Source: Perkinsus olseni (taxonomy: Eukaryota > Perkinsozoa > Perkinsida). From it: a stretch of 64,000 nt of DNA. This document shows positions 21,317-34,809 of this stretch, in pieces. The notes beneath the pieces are model-generated. The model did no database searches. It was not told the DNA's origin and saw nothing but the letters and a program-made list of their open reading frames with translations. How positions within the stretch are numbered: the first letter of the stretch is position 1; every line of letters begins with the position of its first letter. Location: contig JABANN010000041.1 of NCBI GenBank assembly GCA_013115125.1, forward strand, positions 1 through 64,000. The letters are read 5' to 3'. A program made the translations under genes and the position numbers.

Positions 21317-24300
21317 TCAACCTGAACATGAAGAGAGCAGATTGTTCAACCACATGGCAAGCATGATATGATCAACTGTTGAGCGAGGCAAAAGACAAAG
21401 TTGAACCCCATCACCCACCTTGGCAGCCAAACCATGACGAAATGGCAAGAAGGCCATCAGCATGACCATCGCCACTCGATTACGGCACCGGCAGGGCAGG
21501 ACTGTGACGCCGTCAGCCCGAGCATCGTTGATCCTTCTGTTGTCCCCATGACTAGAAGACGCTTGTATCTTCCCCACTATGCCCCAGTACAGCTCAGGAC
21601 CCTCAACGATATCCCTCGGTCGGCGGTCGACAGGGCCCGTCCCAGACGATGGCGACGACACATTTGGCTTACTGCCCAGCCATCCTGGGGGATTCCTCGG
21701 TGACACTTGAACATGGAATTGCGAATTTATCCTCGAAGCCGATATCATGTCCGGGGTGTCCGAATAATATTTGCGCCATCGGATCACGTTCGGTATCAGC
21801 GGCCGCTTCAACTTGACCCAGTCTGCCCACGTTGCTCGATCAGGTTTCACCGTACACTGGTATCGCCCATCATAAAAAGCTTGCAGCAACCTCACCGTCA
21901 CCGGCGCGATGAACTGGAACTCCGAGTCCCGGACCATGACGTTCTTGTCGACCGACCGGTTATCCTCGGCAGGCTGGAACTCGAAGCTGTGGTCACTGGC
22001 ATTATAGTCGGCGTTCCCACCAGCGGGAGCCTTACCAGTCAGCTTCAGCACCAGCTGGTGCATCGGCGTGTTCTGAGAAAGAACTTCACTGAGACGAAGC
22101 CTTTGAGGAGTCGCAGACTTACCTGCCGAGAGGTGGCGTAGGCGTCCTCCTGCCTCATCACCAGCTGCTGAGGTAGCCTCTCGAACTTCACCAAGTCGCC
22201 GCATTCTTCAACCTTGGGGTCCTGAGTAAACCAAAGAAGATAGCCCGGTCTTCTCTCGTTCATCTGGCACGTGGTTCAACATAGTCAGAGTTCCAAGTTC
22301 CGCTTAGCAGAACTTAGCTTAGCACCAGCAGAATCTGCTACCCGCGCCAACTACCGAGCAGCGGACGATTAACTCCAGCCTTACCAGATGCTGGGAGTAT
22401 TCCCCCGTTATGACCCTGCTGTTGCAGCCCATACACAGTAAAGACTTGGCCTCGTCTACTTCTCTCGCCAACATCTCTGCAATACAATGATTGATGTAAA
22501 ATGATCAGCCTGGGAGTTGTCGACCTACGCTGGAATGTGGCCGTGTCAAGAACGGTGAGATTCCCTCGAAGATGGCCATCGAGTTTTTCCAGTGAAGCAA
22601 GAGTCACCTTATCACCGATGTCATCGCACAGCCAGCTGCAGAAGTCCTGCAGGTAAAGAAAACAAGCGGTTCACGCGAGACGCGCGGTGAACCCCCCTAT
22701 GTGCCAGGGTGGAGATATAACAGCCGAATATCCCAGAAGTTGTAGCACTAGTCCAAGTTCATACAGCGTTAACGTCATCGCGATTCGGAGATATTACATG
22801 GCATATCTTGCTCGCGGAGTTGACCAAGCCGTTAAATGCCTGGAGATTAACCGCCGCCGGATACCATGATTGCTCACGCAGCTTATTGTTGAAGAACCGC
22901 TCAGCCGTCGATCCTCCGCATCCAGCCTCCAACCCAGCTGCAATGCCCACCTGCAAAAAGAGATTGGGAAAATGAAACCCATGCACAATCGACGCTGGCG
23001 GACAGACGACTCACCTCGATGTATCGCACTAACAGCCGCCTCAGCATTATAGGCTCGCTGAAGGCACCATCGTCGAAGCTGATGCGCCACCAAAAAGAGC
23101 TCTCCATGTCACCGCGATAACGGTCTTCATATCCCGGCTGGTATCTAAAGCGAGCGCCTCTCCTGGGAATCGAACCGGAGACCTCTCACCGTGAGGCGAA
23201 CCGGAAGACGTCGCCGTCCTGGACCGAAGCTGCCGCCAGAAGGATCCCCTCCCCCGGGATGCCCATCAGCCATGAATAATAAACAATCCGCGTCACATGC
23301 GCATCAATATGCAACCTGAGAAAGGTGAAGGGTGGTCATCGAATTGATAGACACCACAGAGTAGCTTACCTCGTAGCCAGTGTTCCCAGCAGACTCAATG
23401 GACTCAACTCATCAGGCTTCTCCAGTAAGATGCCAGCATGGAATAGATCCACCACTGCTGCCTGAATCCCACGCCTCAAATCCCCTACAGGCTCGAGCGC
23501 CATCTTACTCTGACATTCTCCTGCCTCGGTGGCGTTATCAAAGCCTGCAGCAGCTCCGAGGGTTTGCATGACCCTGCAGCTGTTTTGTTCTTCTCTTGAA
23601 CATCAAGCATCTGCTGATGCTTTGAATCGAAAAGATACGACGGTAACGCGGCCTCCTTGCAGAACTCAGTAACGTACCTGCCATGGAACCCCGTCTTCTG
23701 AGCACGACCACGCTACGCTATTCCAGTGCAAAGCCCCCTCACGCATGGACGCCCCTCTTACTTAGCCTGCAGGAACAGCGTTGTGAGGTCCGTGAAGAGA
23801 ATTTCCGGTCTATCATACTCGTCCATGTACTCGTCATGGAACTCTTTGGTGAACAGCCGGATCGCCGTACCAGCACAGACTCGTCCAGTGCGGCCGGCTC
23901 TGAGGGGTCGCGAGTTTCGAAATAACGTTGTCATCTGCTCCTCTTCCTTACCTCTGCCTCACACTAGCCTTGGAACACCAAGTGTGAGTGAGCTTATAGA
24001 CCTGCCTCTCATGGTCAAAACTGATGGAAAAATCGTAAAGCACGGCCAAACTTCGTCGTCCCACATGTTCTCCCGTCTCAAGCCTGTATCAATAACCAAA
24101 TCCACATTGAGCACCGTCAAACTCGACTCGGCTATATTCGTAGCGAGAACCTGAGAATTACGCAGTTACGGGAGCACTTCCCGCCACAGAGCCTCAATGG
24201 CACCCAAAAAGCCCCACATGCCGCCACTCTCGGTAAATCAATGCGGGCTCCACCGACCACGGAGAAGAGAACACTACCCAGTGGAACCGAGGCTTACAAT

Positions 24301-27300
24301 CTTGCGTTCGTCATGCATGGGCTGCTTCGTCGCTAGGTCCTGCTCATCCTTAGTGAGCTTCGAATGCAGAGGGAAAACTCTGCAACACCAGGAATTGGTC
24401 CGCAATCACGAGCTAACAATGCCTACCTGATATATACCGTACCGAAGGGCAATCTCAGGCACTCCAACGTCTCATCGTAGTTCACAAATGTGTTCTGGGA
24501 CTCTGGAGTGGCGCCCTGAAGACAGAATTCATTCTTCAAAACACGTGACGCGGAACCCGACCTTGCAAGCCTTCTCCAGATCCTCCATGATAGAGTCGAT
24601 CTCCCCTTTACCCGGCACGAACACCAGCGTGGTGCTGCCCCGCTTGGCCCTGGTTAGCAGCATTTGGACGAGGAGGTCCTGGGTCGGCTTGTACCTGATC
24701 AGGGATCGCCATGTGAACGCCGGAGCACGACCCAGCAGCATTCAGGGAACGTGAGACCGGCAGCAGAGTGCTCACTGCCCTGGCTGGCTGGAATGTGGCA
24801 CGGACAGATCAATCAGAGCCGAGGTCGAAGCCACTGGCTGGGGCCCAAGAGGAGGATGCCCTCCATCTCCTCCAAGGATTGTCAGATGAAACTATTCGGA
24901 CTTTCACCAGTTCGACCGGACATGAGCTCGGTCGTGAGGTACCGAGAATTTGCGCTGGCCGAGCACGAGCCCATCATCGCTGAACCCGAGCTGCTTCTTA
25001 CAGCTCTGCTCTCCGATTGATATCGTCATCCCATGGCGGCTGCTCGGGGTTCACTCCCCCGGTTGCAAAACCATATTCATCCCTCCCGCTTTGACTGAAG
25101 AAAAGACACAGCTCACAAAATGCCACTCCTCCGTAACTGTGCTGTCTCGAACAAGTAACCAGCCGGAGCGGGAGCAAAACCACTCCTACACGGTGGCGAT
25201 CTTGCAAGGGCACCCAGGAAAGAGAACTTGCTATAATCATCATCCGACCAGAACCTCACATTTTCTGCGTCAATTTATCAAACTCTTCTTTTGCCTTCTT
25301 CGCGCCTTTGCCCAACTCCTCATCATTAATCAAGTCATTCAAATACACATCATCAACCGGGAACCGCTGGCCTTGAATCGTGATAGCCTTCGGCGCCGTA
25401 CCGTTGTTCAAGTCCGTGAAATACCTGACAGACCTCCGCCTCCCACACTACTCAACAGCACGATTCCCGTTAAAATAATGGGGTCGTGGAGAATGTTCGA
25501 AGATTCCCTCAACAACCCAAACGCGATCGACTCCAATAATTCGCTATCCGTTGTCCTGCACTTTCTCACGTGCTACAACCATCTGAACTCATCTCCACAA
25601 CCACTACATCTGCCATCCTACTGTGAGAAAAGATCCGAATTAAGTGTAGCGCTCATGATGACCAATTTAGTGTCACCGTTCTCCGGCCTCAGCAACAACC
25701 GCTTACAGATCAGACTCAGGAAATCAGAGTCCAAGGTGCGCTCGTGGACCTAGAGAAAACCATAATCGGTACAGGGTGCTCGTCAGGAGGGTGCAGGTGA
25801 ACACCTCTCACCTCGTCGAGCACAATATGGGTATACAGATGAACGTCGTCTGGTCTGTGGATGAGCACTTGCAACAGATATCCTGTCGTCACGTACCTGA
25901 ATAAACAAGACGCCTAAAGGAGACGAGTTCCAGTGTGTTCAGGAGTTCTGGGTCCAACGCCGAGAACCGGCTTAGTCAGACTAGCACTGCCGTATCTTGT
26001 TTCATAAGGGATGAGTTCAGTCAATTTAGCCAAGTTTAGGCAGCTCCCGCAACATGCCGCGCCTGAGTAGGCCTCGTGAAATCAGAGACCGAACATCTCA
26101 CCAGCGAAACGCCCCTCCACACTAAGCCACACACCGCCACTTACTCAATCTGCGTATCCTCGGACACGTTGCTCTGCCCCGACACACGGTAGCCCGTTAC
26201 TTGGCCCAAAGTGTTCGGGTTGCAAAATCCAGCAACTCTGATCACTAGAGCATTGAATAGAGCGCAAAGGCCATCACTCCTTACCTGCGAGCGACCTGAA
26301 TCGCAGCAATCCTGCGGGGCTGAGTGCACACAATCTTCGCAAGACGTCTACCTGCGGCCCAAGCAGACTCAACAAACCAGGGACCCTCAGTGGCCATAAA
26401 CCCGACCAAAAACTGTGCTTGGTTGCGCGTACTAGTGATCGCACTTCACAATTCGATTCCGACTCGGCTGATTACTCAGCTAATATCACATGGTCGATCG
26501 GCCTGGCTTCACCTTCCAGCGCTGTAGCGCCATCGGTCGCGAACGAGGAGAGTTCGCTGCATGGTCCCTACCGAATACTACCAGCCTCAGTTCCGCGATT
26601 TGGACCGACGTCTTGATCATCCTCAGCGAGCAAGAGAAGAGGAATCATCGTAGTCTTCCCAGATCCAGTGTCACCCTCGATGCAGGCGACTCTATGCCTC
26701 CGAACTCGCTTACAAACCTACACGGTGTGATATATTGTATCTTGCATGGGTCAACCTCGGATATGTCAGCGATTGTTACCTTCTCGCCCACTCGGAAAAC
26801 GGGCAAAGCCGTGCATTCACCTTCTGGAAAACGCACCTGACCAACCCTCCACACAGTGCCTAACGAGCTCTGCTTCTTACCTTGCCATCAGCGCCGGCCA
26901 TTTGCCTCAGCTTCCTCATGTTGCTGTCATCATCATCGTCATCCTCATCCTCATCGAAGTACGCGAAATCCTCATCGTCGTCATCATCGTCGTCGTCGTC
27001 AGCGCCATCGTCGGCTAAATCGGGGTCCACGCAGTCTCCTTCAGCTCTCTCTTCCGATTCGCCTGCAGCGTACCTATCAGGTAGTCGCTATAACTTCTAC
27101 GGATGAACCATTCCATTTGACACGCCCTTAACTCCTTCATCATGCCCGAGAGAGCGAAAGCGAAGCCGTGAGCAGCATAACCAGTTCACACAGATGCAAA
27201 GAAGCCTGCTCATTCAGAGTTCTATCAGAAGCGAGTTCAGTCAAACAGGCCTACTATTTCTCCCAAAGCAACCCACCGCCAAGTGCAGGTTGGCGGTAAG

Positions 27301-27660
27301 ACAATGGGGGATCGATAAGCCGATCCAGCAGCAGGCAACAACCATGACAACACTCAGTTGCTACTGCCACTGTAGATCGATTAGCACACATAATTGCCGG
27401 CGTGGAGATATCCGTCTCCTTCACCATCATTCGTACTCTGGCTCCCCCCCTTCCTCCTCTTCAATCGCTATGCTCTCCGCATCACTGCTGCTGGTATCGG
27501 ATTCAACCGAAACCCCATCCTCGTCGTCGTCGGACCAATCATCATCCAACTGGCGCTCGTCGATTTCGGCCACCCGGGAGAGCATGGAGAATGAACAAGC
27601 CTGTCCGACAGCCTCCCCCACATCCATGACCCAGCGCGCTACATCGGGAAAATCTTAAAG
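21317..27660 (-). CDS. DEVH-box (DEAH/RHA-type) RNA helicase, many exons
   Basis: Helicase motifs appear in the right order on the minus strand. An acidic N-terminus lies at 27627-26900. Motif I ACIEGDTGSGKTT is near 26660. LDE|VHERTLDSDF (motif II, with an intron inside DEVH) lies at ~25830-25720, then LVIMSATL (motif III) near 25670. STTLVFVPGKGEID is near 24625, VLATNIAESSLTVLNVD (motif V) near 24130 and AGRTGRVCAGTAIRLF (motif VI) near 23890. HA2-type sequence AVVDLFHAGILLEKPDELSP follows at ~23440, then IPGEGILLAAASVQDGDVFR (~23255-23200). The family uses ATP to unwind RNA or ribonucleoproteins. Exons from ~23110 down to ~21400, with an ERFFNNKLREQSWYPAAV segment, look like its C-terminal domain, but the end is uncertain. 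More than fifteen exons, many joints approximate. Confidence 0.8.
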
Positions 27661-27810
27661 TAACTAAATTTTTCTCTGACCCACTCTACGCAACGCCACA
27701 TGAGCTGGAAACACACACGTCATGAAATCAAAAAAATGTATACATCACGGCGGGAGAATCCACGACATAGAAAAACTCGGATAAAAAATACGCTTTGACG
27801 TCGCCTTGCC

Positions 27811-30800
27811 TCAATGTAGTGTCGGGAAAGCTCCACTGAGCTTGGTCACGTCGACCGCCGGCTCCCTCCACCTCGAGGTGATCGTCTTAATCCTAGTGTA
27901 GAATTGAACCTTAGCAATCAAATGAGCAAGCGCCCCTCAAGTTGCTCTGCCACCCACCCCAGCCTTTCCATAGAAGTTGAGGCTGGCCCATGCGGATCTG
28001 TTCCAACCCGTGAAAGAGAACATCGGCAATGGCACAGGAATGGGCAGATTGATACCAACCTGCCACGAGAAACAATCGCGTTGAGACGACCGCTGTTGAG
28101 CAGGTCTATGACCTGCTCCTGCTAATCGAAACGGACCTCTTCAAGGAAAGCAACCCAGTATTCACGAAAACCGACATCACTTCCGGGAGCCCGTTGCCGA
28201 TAGAATTAATAGGATGGGTGGCGCAAATAGTACGAGGGGTGGCCGGATGCCCACCTGGCCAACATTGATGTCGGTCTGGAACTTCCGCGCCACCGCACCA
28301 TTCTGGGTGAAAATAGCCACTCCGTTGCCAAACCTGCACCAACCGAGGAATCTGGGGACGCTGCACCGTCAGGGCAGAGGTGGTGGTAATCACGGGCTTT
28401 CTCTCATCATACGATCAGCCTACTGATTAGCGTTGATGAGATCGATCGCATCCTGCAGTGTGTCGACCTCAGCGCAGGTCGCCACTGGTCCGAACACCTC
28501 CTGGTCGTAAGATGTCATGCCGGGCTTGCATCCAGTGATGACGGTAGGTCCGACGAAGTTACCATCAGGGTAACCAGGGATCTACGGAGATACGTGGAAG
28601 CGACCGACAGGGAAGGCTAAATTTCCCCAATCAACCACCAAGAGTGACAAGAAACGAAGCGTCGACCAAACCAACTCCTAGTTGGCAACTAGCTCACAAG
28701 CAAAAGAGCCACCAACGTCGGTTCAGCCCAAGCGGCAAGCATTTGTAAGCATTGGGCCTAGAAGGCCTCGGTTGACCAATCGACTACTAGAAACAAGCGT
28801 ATTTAACGGTGTTGAATCAGGGTCTCCGAGAGCTCCAAACCTCTCACTTGAGGATGTCTCCCATCCAACAACAGTCTCGCTCCTTCACCCGTGCATCCCC
28901 CTATTATGTTCTCCACTCTCGAGAGTGCTTCCTTGGACACCAGCGGACCGAAGTCAGCGGATGCGTCCAAACCCTACACCAATATGATGGCATCGAAAAA
29001 TTAAAGCGAATACGAACATCTCCACAACTATGGATGCTATCGCCGTAGTTCCATCAACGCAGCAGGTGAGACCATACACAGAATCGGAAAAAGTGATCCA
29101 GGTCCAGCAGGGATCGTTAATGCCGAGGAGCTGTTCGACACCGGAAGCCTCAGTCCACCAACCCAATGCCACGACTATAACTATAACTGCCAACTATAAC
29201 TGCGCGGCTAGCAATCACCAAGTTAACATCTATACGCCCCTCGGCACTTGGGATGAGCGGGTGAGTGAACCAAGACACAGTTTCGCCCTACATGCCCCGC
29301 TTTGAACTTCTTCGCCCTCTCCACCAGCTCGGGTAACCACTCTCTCGCTTCACCGACGAACACTGGTACCGAGAGGGCCATGCACCGCTGCCCAGCCGCG
29401 CCGAAGGCCGCATTAGCCACCATATTAAGGGCCTGAGGACGCGAGGAAGCTTGATGACTAACAATTCCCGAGGGTGCCCACAGCCGAGCTTCTCGAACAA
29501 ATTCCTACCGTGCCGCCATTTTACGTACCAGCAGACCATGGAAAGCTACGAAAATGAAGGGCCTGGTACGAACGTACCGCGAAATCAAGGTAACTCGTTC
29601 GATAGCGTCAGCCTGAATCAGACCAAGGCCCGCTTACGTCCTCCTTGTCCGCATCCGGCATGACAACGCAATGGTTCTTCGCTCCCATGTTAGCCTGGAC
29701 CCTCTTTCCGTGAGCTGCGCCAGTTCGGTAAATGAACTCGCCTAAAACCCAGGTCTAAGGCGAGTGTAAATAGAGAGAGGAAAGATACCTGCCGTGTTGC
29801 CACCGACGAAACTGATCGCCTTGATGCTCGGGTGCTTGCAAATCCAGTCTACCGATTCGACTCCGCCGTGGACCATGTTGACGACCCCGTCGGGCATACC
29901 TCACAGGAACAATTAAAGAGAGCAACACAGACAGCCGGTAAGGCGTGGAGATACAAATGCTTCCTTCGAAGCTCGAAGCGCTACTACCAATAGAGATTAG
30001 TTACGCGCACTCGCACTACTCTGCCTTCCAGAAATGTCATATACGAGCGAAAAGGGCGTGCAGACACTTCACCGTTAGGTGGTGCTAGTACCGGTGTCCA
30101 TGAGCAGCTCCATCAAGCGCACTGACGTCAGAGGCACTCGAGGACTGGGCTTCAAAATGAATCTAGGGAGACGACGAGGACGTCAAAACACTGAGGCCGA
30201 TTATTCACACGCAATGATCAAATTGAATGGTCAATTATCATATTAGAAATGATCAACACCGCCGAGGACGACGATGCTGTTGGGTTCTGAAATCTCTCTG
30301 GATTGCCATAATAACGCCGTTGACGATGCTGTACCATCTCAACTTCATGTAAAGTGAATACGACCCTACTTGAAAATATTGAAGAGGGGAAAATATATAG
30401 AGGCTCTTAACTCCGATTGGGAGACCAAGGAGTTCTCACTCAACCTCATCATGCCACGCATCGCCACACCGCTCACTACGTGTTGCCCGTAGTGACCGCC
30501 AGAGGGAACATCCACATCGGTATCATCGCGGGGAAGTTGAAGGGGCATATCCCAGCTACCACTCCGAGGGGTTCGCGGAAGGAGTAGGTGTCCACGCCAT
30601 TAGCCACGCCTTGGACCGTCTCGCCTACGAGAGAAGCACTTCACCAAGAATGCATCACACCAATTATCACCCATCATGATGGTCTGCACTGAGCAGCTAT
30701 GCTCCACAACCTCGAGACCTCGGAAAACCTATCAGGTGAAATAGACTCGGCCATCCAACGTTCCGTCACTCCTACGCTTCCTTTGGCATCCTCCAATGTC

Positions 30801-31466
30801 TTTCCCAACTCATCCGACACTATGCGGGCGAGGTTATCCATGTCCTGTGCGAATCGGCGGAAATTTGGTATGAAAATTTGCATCCAGACGCACCTTTCGT
30901 ATCAACTCCGCGTATTTGAACATGTATCTCTGACGGACGGACACGGGCACCTGTCATCGAGCCGGATGATAGTCACCCAGTCACCCCTAGAGAGAGACCC
31001 ACCCTCTTCCAAGAATGGAACGTCTCGCTGGCCGTCTTCGCGGCTGCCTCCAACTCATCCACGGAGCACTTGGGCGTCTTGGAGAGGACATTCTGGGTCG
31101 CCGGATCCACCACATCAATTTCAACCTGCGTGTGAGACCAGTGCGAGCGATCGAACCAGGTGAAGAAGGTTATCGAATACACTGGGATGAAGCCTTCAAG
31201 AAGCAACGACAATGACGCGAGTGATGGACCATCGAATCACAATGAATGGTCTCCAATCCGAGGCTTAGCACAGTGCACAATAACGAGCGTAGCAAGGACG
31301 ATAACGGCCTTGTCACCTGTCCACTCTTGGACTCGATGAACTTCCCTCCCACGAACATGGGCACGCTCGACGGGTAGGGGCCACCGGGAGTGATTACCGA
31401 GAACCCACGCACAGCACTCACGGCAACGCACTTGGACGAGCGGAACTTGAGCGACGCGGTGAGCAT
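27811..31466 (-). CDS. Methylmalonate-semialdehyde dehydrogenase (mitochondrial ALDH6 type)
   Basis: Exons on the minus strand read, from ATG 31466, [20 protein letters not shown] (a plausible mitochondrial presequence), then [14 protein letters not shown] and [18 protein letters not shown]. Next come [20 protein letters not shown] (~30840-30780), [19 protein letters not shown] with the catalytic Cys (~29400-29350), and [12 protein letters not shown] plus LSGAFPTLH at the C-terminus (stop 27811). The order and the GQRCMA motif fit ALDH6, which oxidises malonate and methylmalonate semialdehydes to acetyl- or propionyl-CoA in valine and pyrimidine breakdown, with NAD and CoA. About ten exons; the ones between 30600 and 28000 were seen only in part. 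Introns here are longer than elsewhere in the window. Confidence 0.85.
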
Positions 31467-31574
31467 ACCGTCAGGCACTGAAACGACCCAGGTTCGACCC
31501 TAGCACTTCAATAATTCATCATCACTAAGCAGGACACTCGTATTGAAGTCGGAAACACATGAGACGTTCCATGG

Positions 31575-32889
31575 CTAGTGGTAGAGGGTCTTGTCAGGCT
31601 TGGCCTGCTTGTACCACTCCTTGTAAGGGCCGAGCTTGTGATTGGGGATGTTCAGCGGCATGATCTGCTCTCCATGACGATGATACGGTATGAGCACCTG
31701 ACCCTTCCCGCCGGCCTTCTTGTACCGCCGATCAGGATGGTACAGCCGCTGCAACTCATCGACGTTGTCCACTCGAGAGCTCGGTATCTTTGCCTTGTAC
31801 CTACAGCATCAGAACTAGGGTTCAACTTCCGATTCAAAGCCTCTCGCTTCCCTCGTCAACACACGCTAACTCATTCCGAGGAACATGGTGTTGCTCCGTG
31901 GAAATGCACCATCGCCATCAAATGTGTATCCTTACTCTTCCATAGCTCGCTTCACCGCCGGTAGGTTATCCATAAGGCTTTTGAATTCATCCGGAGACAA
32001 GTAGCACAGCGGTCGACGCCTACATGTGAGACGAGCGAGGAGCGGAAACGAGCACGCGCAAGCATGCGGCGCAGCGGGGCTCAGCGAATTCCTCACGAGA
32101 GCTAGGGCCGAGCATCGACATAACTTCTGATCTAGCGCCACGCTGGGAGTCGCCTAAGGCTCACTCCTCCGTGTCAAGATAGACTCACTATACACCCTCT
32201 CACTCGCACGAGTCTCACCGGAAGTCGGTTATGCAAAGGACTGTTTCCACTTGGTACTCAGGGTTCTCGTCAGCCTCCTCCGGCGTGAGGTCCTGAGAAA
32301 GCGACTTCTGAAAGCTTACCACCGCGAATTGGAAAATTCTCACATCACGCACAACAGCGGCTACCAAGGAAAAAGTAATGCTCATCTGAACCGGCCGAGT
32401 CGATTGCCCAGCCTCTTACTTTCTCGTGTGTTGCCATGATATAATCATTAGGATTCTCGCCAGGACGTAACAACGAAAGAGCGATCTCGTCTCGCATCTG
32501 CCACCAGAAAAGACTCCTCGAACCGAAGAAAGATAACAGAATAAACCACACCCATTTCGGACGGGAGATGTCTTCGTCAGGACGTCGAGGGTCCGCTTTC
32601 AACTCCACATTCGGCCGGGCGTTGTAAACAAAGAACTGCTTGCCCCATGGTTCGATTGGCTAAGAGAACAACTGATGGCGTCATGATCAGAAACCTAACC
32701 TATTTCGTATCTTGCACGCTCAACCCCGCCCGCACGCGCGCGCGAAAGATTCTCCAATATCACCTGTACTGGGGACGCATCCTTCGGTGGCCAGAAGCGG
32801 AACTTCGCCTGCCATCGTTTAATATCTGCCACAACGAACGATAAGACCAATCGCGCGTTTTTCCATCTCAACATGTTCCAATCAGGCAT
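31575..32889 (-). CDS. Probable mitochondrial membrane protein, four or more exons
   Basis: From ATG 32889 the first exon gives MPDWNMLRWKNARLVLSFVV and then RFWPPKDASPVQVILENLS. The next (~32640-32400) reads FFVYNARPNVELKADPRRPD and a membrane helix KWVWFILLSFFGSRSLFWW, followed by a charged tail. Then come SQDLTPEEADENPEYQVET (~32290-32235) and LSPDEFKSLMDNLPAVKRAM (~32010-31945). The last exon (~31805-31575) reads RVDNVDELQRLYHPDRRYKK and ends PDKTLYH. One helix with an aromatic-rich, basic body is common in subunits of alveolate respiratory complexes, but no family is recognised; the mitochondrial role is a guess. Confidence 0.45.
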
Positions 32890-33419
32890 TTGGTGAGACA
32901 GGATACCGAGAGATCCGAGGTTGAACAGCGCAAGATCCGGGATAGGTCGAATCCAATATCCAGCTATCCTTACTTTTAACGAAGATGAAAGGGGGATGTC
33001 GAAGCCTCATTGTAACCCAACCGACAGCTGTAAAAGACCCGTGCACCCGATAATGCTCTGAGTCCGCTGAGAAACTTCAAGAGCGCACAAGAGAGCAAGA
33101 TCAGACAGTTCCTCGTTGGCGCATCACTGCTAACATCTTCATGAGTTACTCCACAGAGAATAAGGCTCGCAAGTGGCAACGAAGGAAGGAATATCTCCGC
33201 CGTGCTCATCAGCATAACCACAGCGGCATCCTGAGTGAACCAAAGGGCACACGTGCCCCAGCTACCTCCCCGAAGGTGACAGTTCACCAAGTACCTCACC
33301 TTCGCCAATTCATCGCTAGCGATCTTTCAGGCCTGTGAAATAGCCCAGGCTCCCTCACAGCCCTGTATAAAGGTGCATACGTGATGTTAACTCAGTCAGC
33401 GTGATTCCCCCCATCGTAG

Positions 33420-34787
33420 GTTCACATCTGCACGTTCAACAGCTGTGGTACGGTCCCTCGTGGCGACGATCTCGACCGGCTCCTCCCCACCCCTCGCCCC
33501 GATATACTCGCCATCGGCCTCAGTGAATTCGGCATGTCCCTTGAGAAGACTCTCATCAATAAGAAAACCCTTCGAGTAAGTCTCCTCACAGCACGCCGGG
33601 TCGTCTATGCTCCCTTCCAGGTGCTCAGCCGCAACTGGGCCGCCGACGTGCAGCAGCGTCTCGGAGCCGATCAGTTTACCCTGGTGGCATCTCGTCAACT
33701 ACAAGGCCTTCTGCTGGTGGTCTTCGCTCGCGTTGACCTGCCCTATTGTCCTCTCGCTGTTAAGACCGACGCGGTGGCCACTGGGGCCGGCAACGTCGTG
33801 GGCAACAAAGGCGCCGTCATTGTCAAGCTCTTTCTGAGCGCCCAACAATCTGCTGACTCTGATGAACAGCAAGACTCAATCAGAGTCGATCCGAATCCAC
33901 ACAAGCGTGTGTCGTCGACAACTAAGGACCCGCCCCAAGCCAGTTTGACGTTTGTTCAATGCCACCTAGCAGCGCATCCACGAAACACGAAAAGGAGGAA
34001 TCAAGATTATGAGCGAATATTGACGACGAGTCGGCTTCTACAACACTTCAGTAGACATCGACCTTCGAAGAGCCGGAATCACCGTCCTCGCCCTGCGCAT
34101 CATCACCATCACACCACGAAGCGGCGGCCTCGCGTCGGAGTGTTCCGCCGTTTCCAAAAGCTCTACCGAAGGCGAGAAAAAGACACTTTCCGCAACATGA
34201 GGGGGCCCGTCTTTCTCTTCGGGGATCTCAACTTCCGCGTGCAGTGCGGCAACCGAGCGTACTGTGATCGGTTGCTCGCTATGGGACGGTTTGACGAGCT
34301 GCTCCATAAGAGATGTCAACTGACTAGGCAGCTGTTGCACAACGATGATAGTGATGACTCACAGGGGTCGGAGGAATCACTGGGAGAAATAGAAACAGTT
34401 TCCAGAGCACCGCCGTGGAGCGAGTGGAAGGAGGCACCGATCTTATTCCCACCCACGTACAAGTTCGACATGGGCACGAACGTGTAAGTGAACCCGACGG
34501 GCGATGTTTTTTCTCTTGGCGATATTGGGAGAGATAATTAACCCAGCTCTTGAATGCAACGTGCAAGCGAAGATTGTTTGTAGAAGGGATCTTCTCTTAG
34601 GTACGACACGAGTGACAAGCAGCGAATCCCTTCCTGGACTGATCGAATTTTGTGGCGATCCGACGCTGACGGTCTTCACCAAATAAACTGCCAAGCCTAC
34701 GACTCCATCTCTAGCGTGAAGTCTTCGGATCATCGTCCTGTCTACGCGAGCTTCGATATACGCCTTGGGTCGACGGATGGCATCTGA
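33420..34787 (+). CDS. Inositol polyphosphate 5-phosphatase
   Basis: The main exon is 33420-34483; after a 117-nt intron the last exon is 34601-34787. Motifs in order: [13 protein letters not shown] and [12 protein letters not shown], then [54 protein letters not shown] followed by [10 protein letters not shown], and [11 protein letters not shown]. These are the catalytic and magnesium-binding signatures of enzymes that remove the 5-phosphate from inositol phosphates and phosphoinositides. Residues ~150-220 hold a basic, His-rich insert that family members usually lack. The frame is closed just before 33420, where there is a good acceptor, so at least one 5' exon upstream has not been found. 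ATG 33534 is too far inside the domain to be the start. Confidence 0.9.
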
Positions 34788-34809
34788 GCGGAAGCCGGAC
34801 TACTGCTGC

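Noticed and set aside
26929-27010. CAT/GTC trinucleotide runs as a microsatellite
   Set aside because: On the minus strand they encode the acidic Asp/Glu run of the helicase N-terminus in frame, so they are coding low complexity rather than a separate feature.
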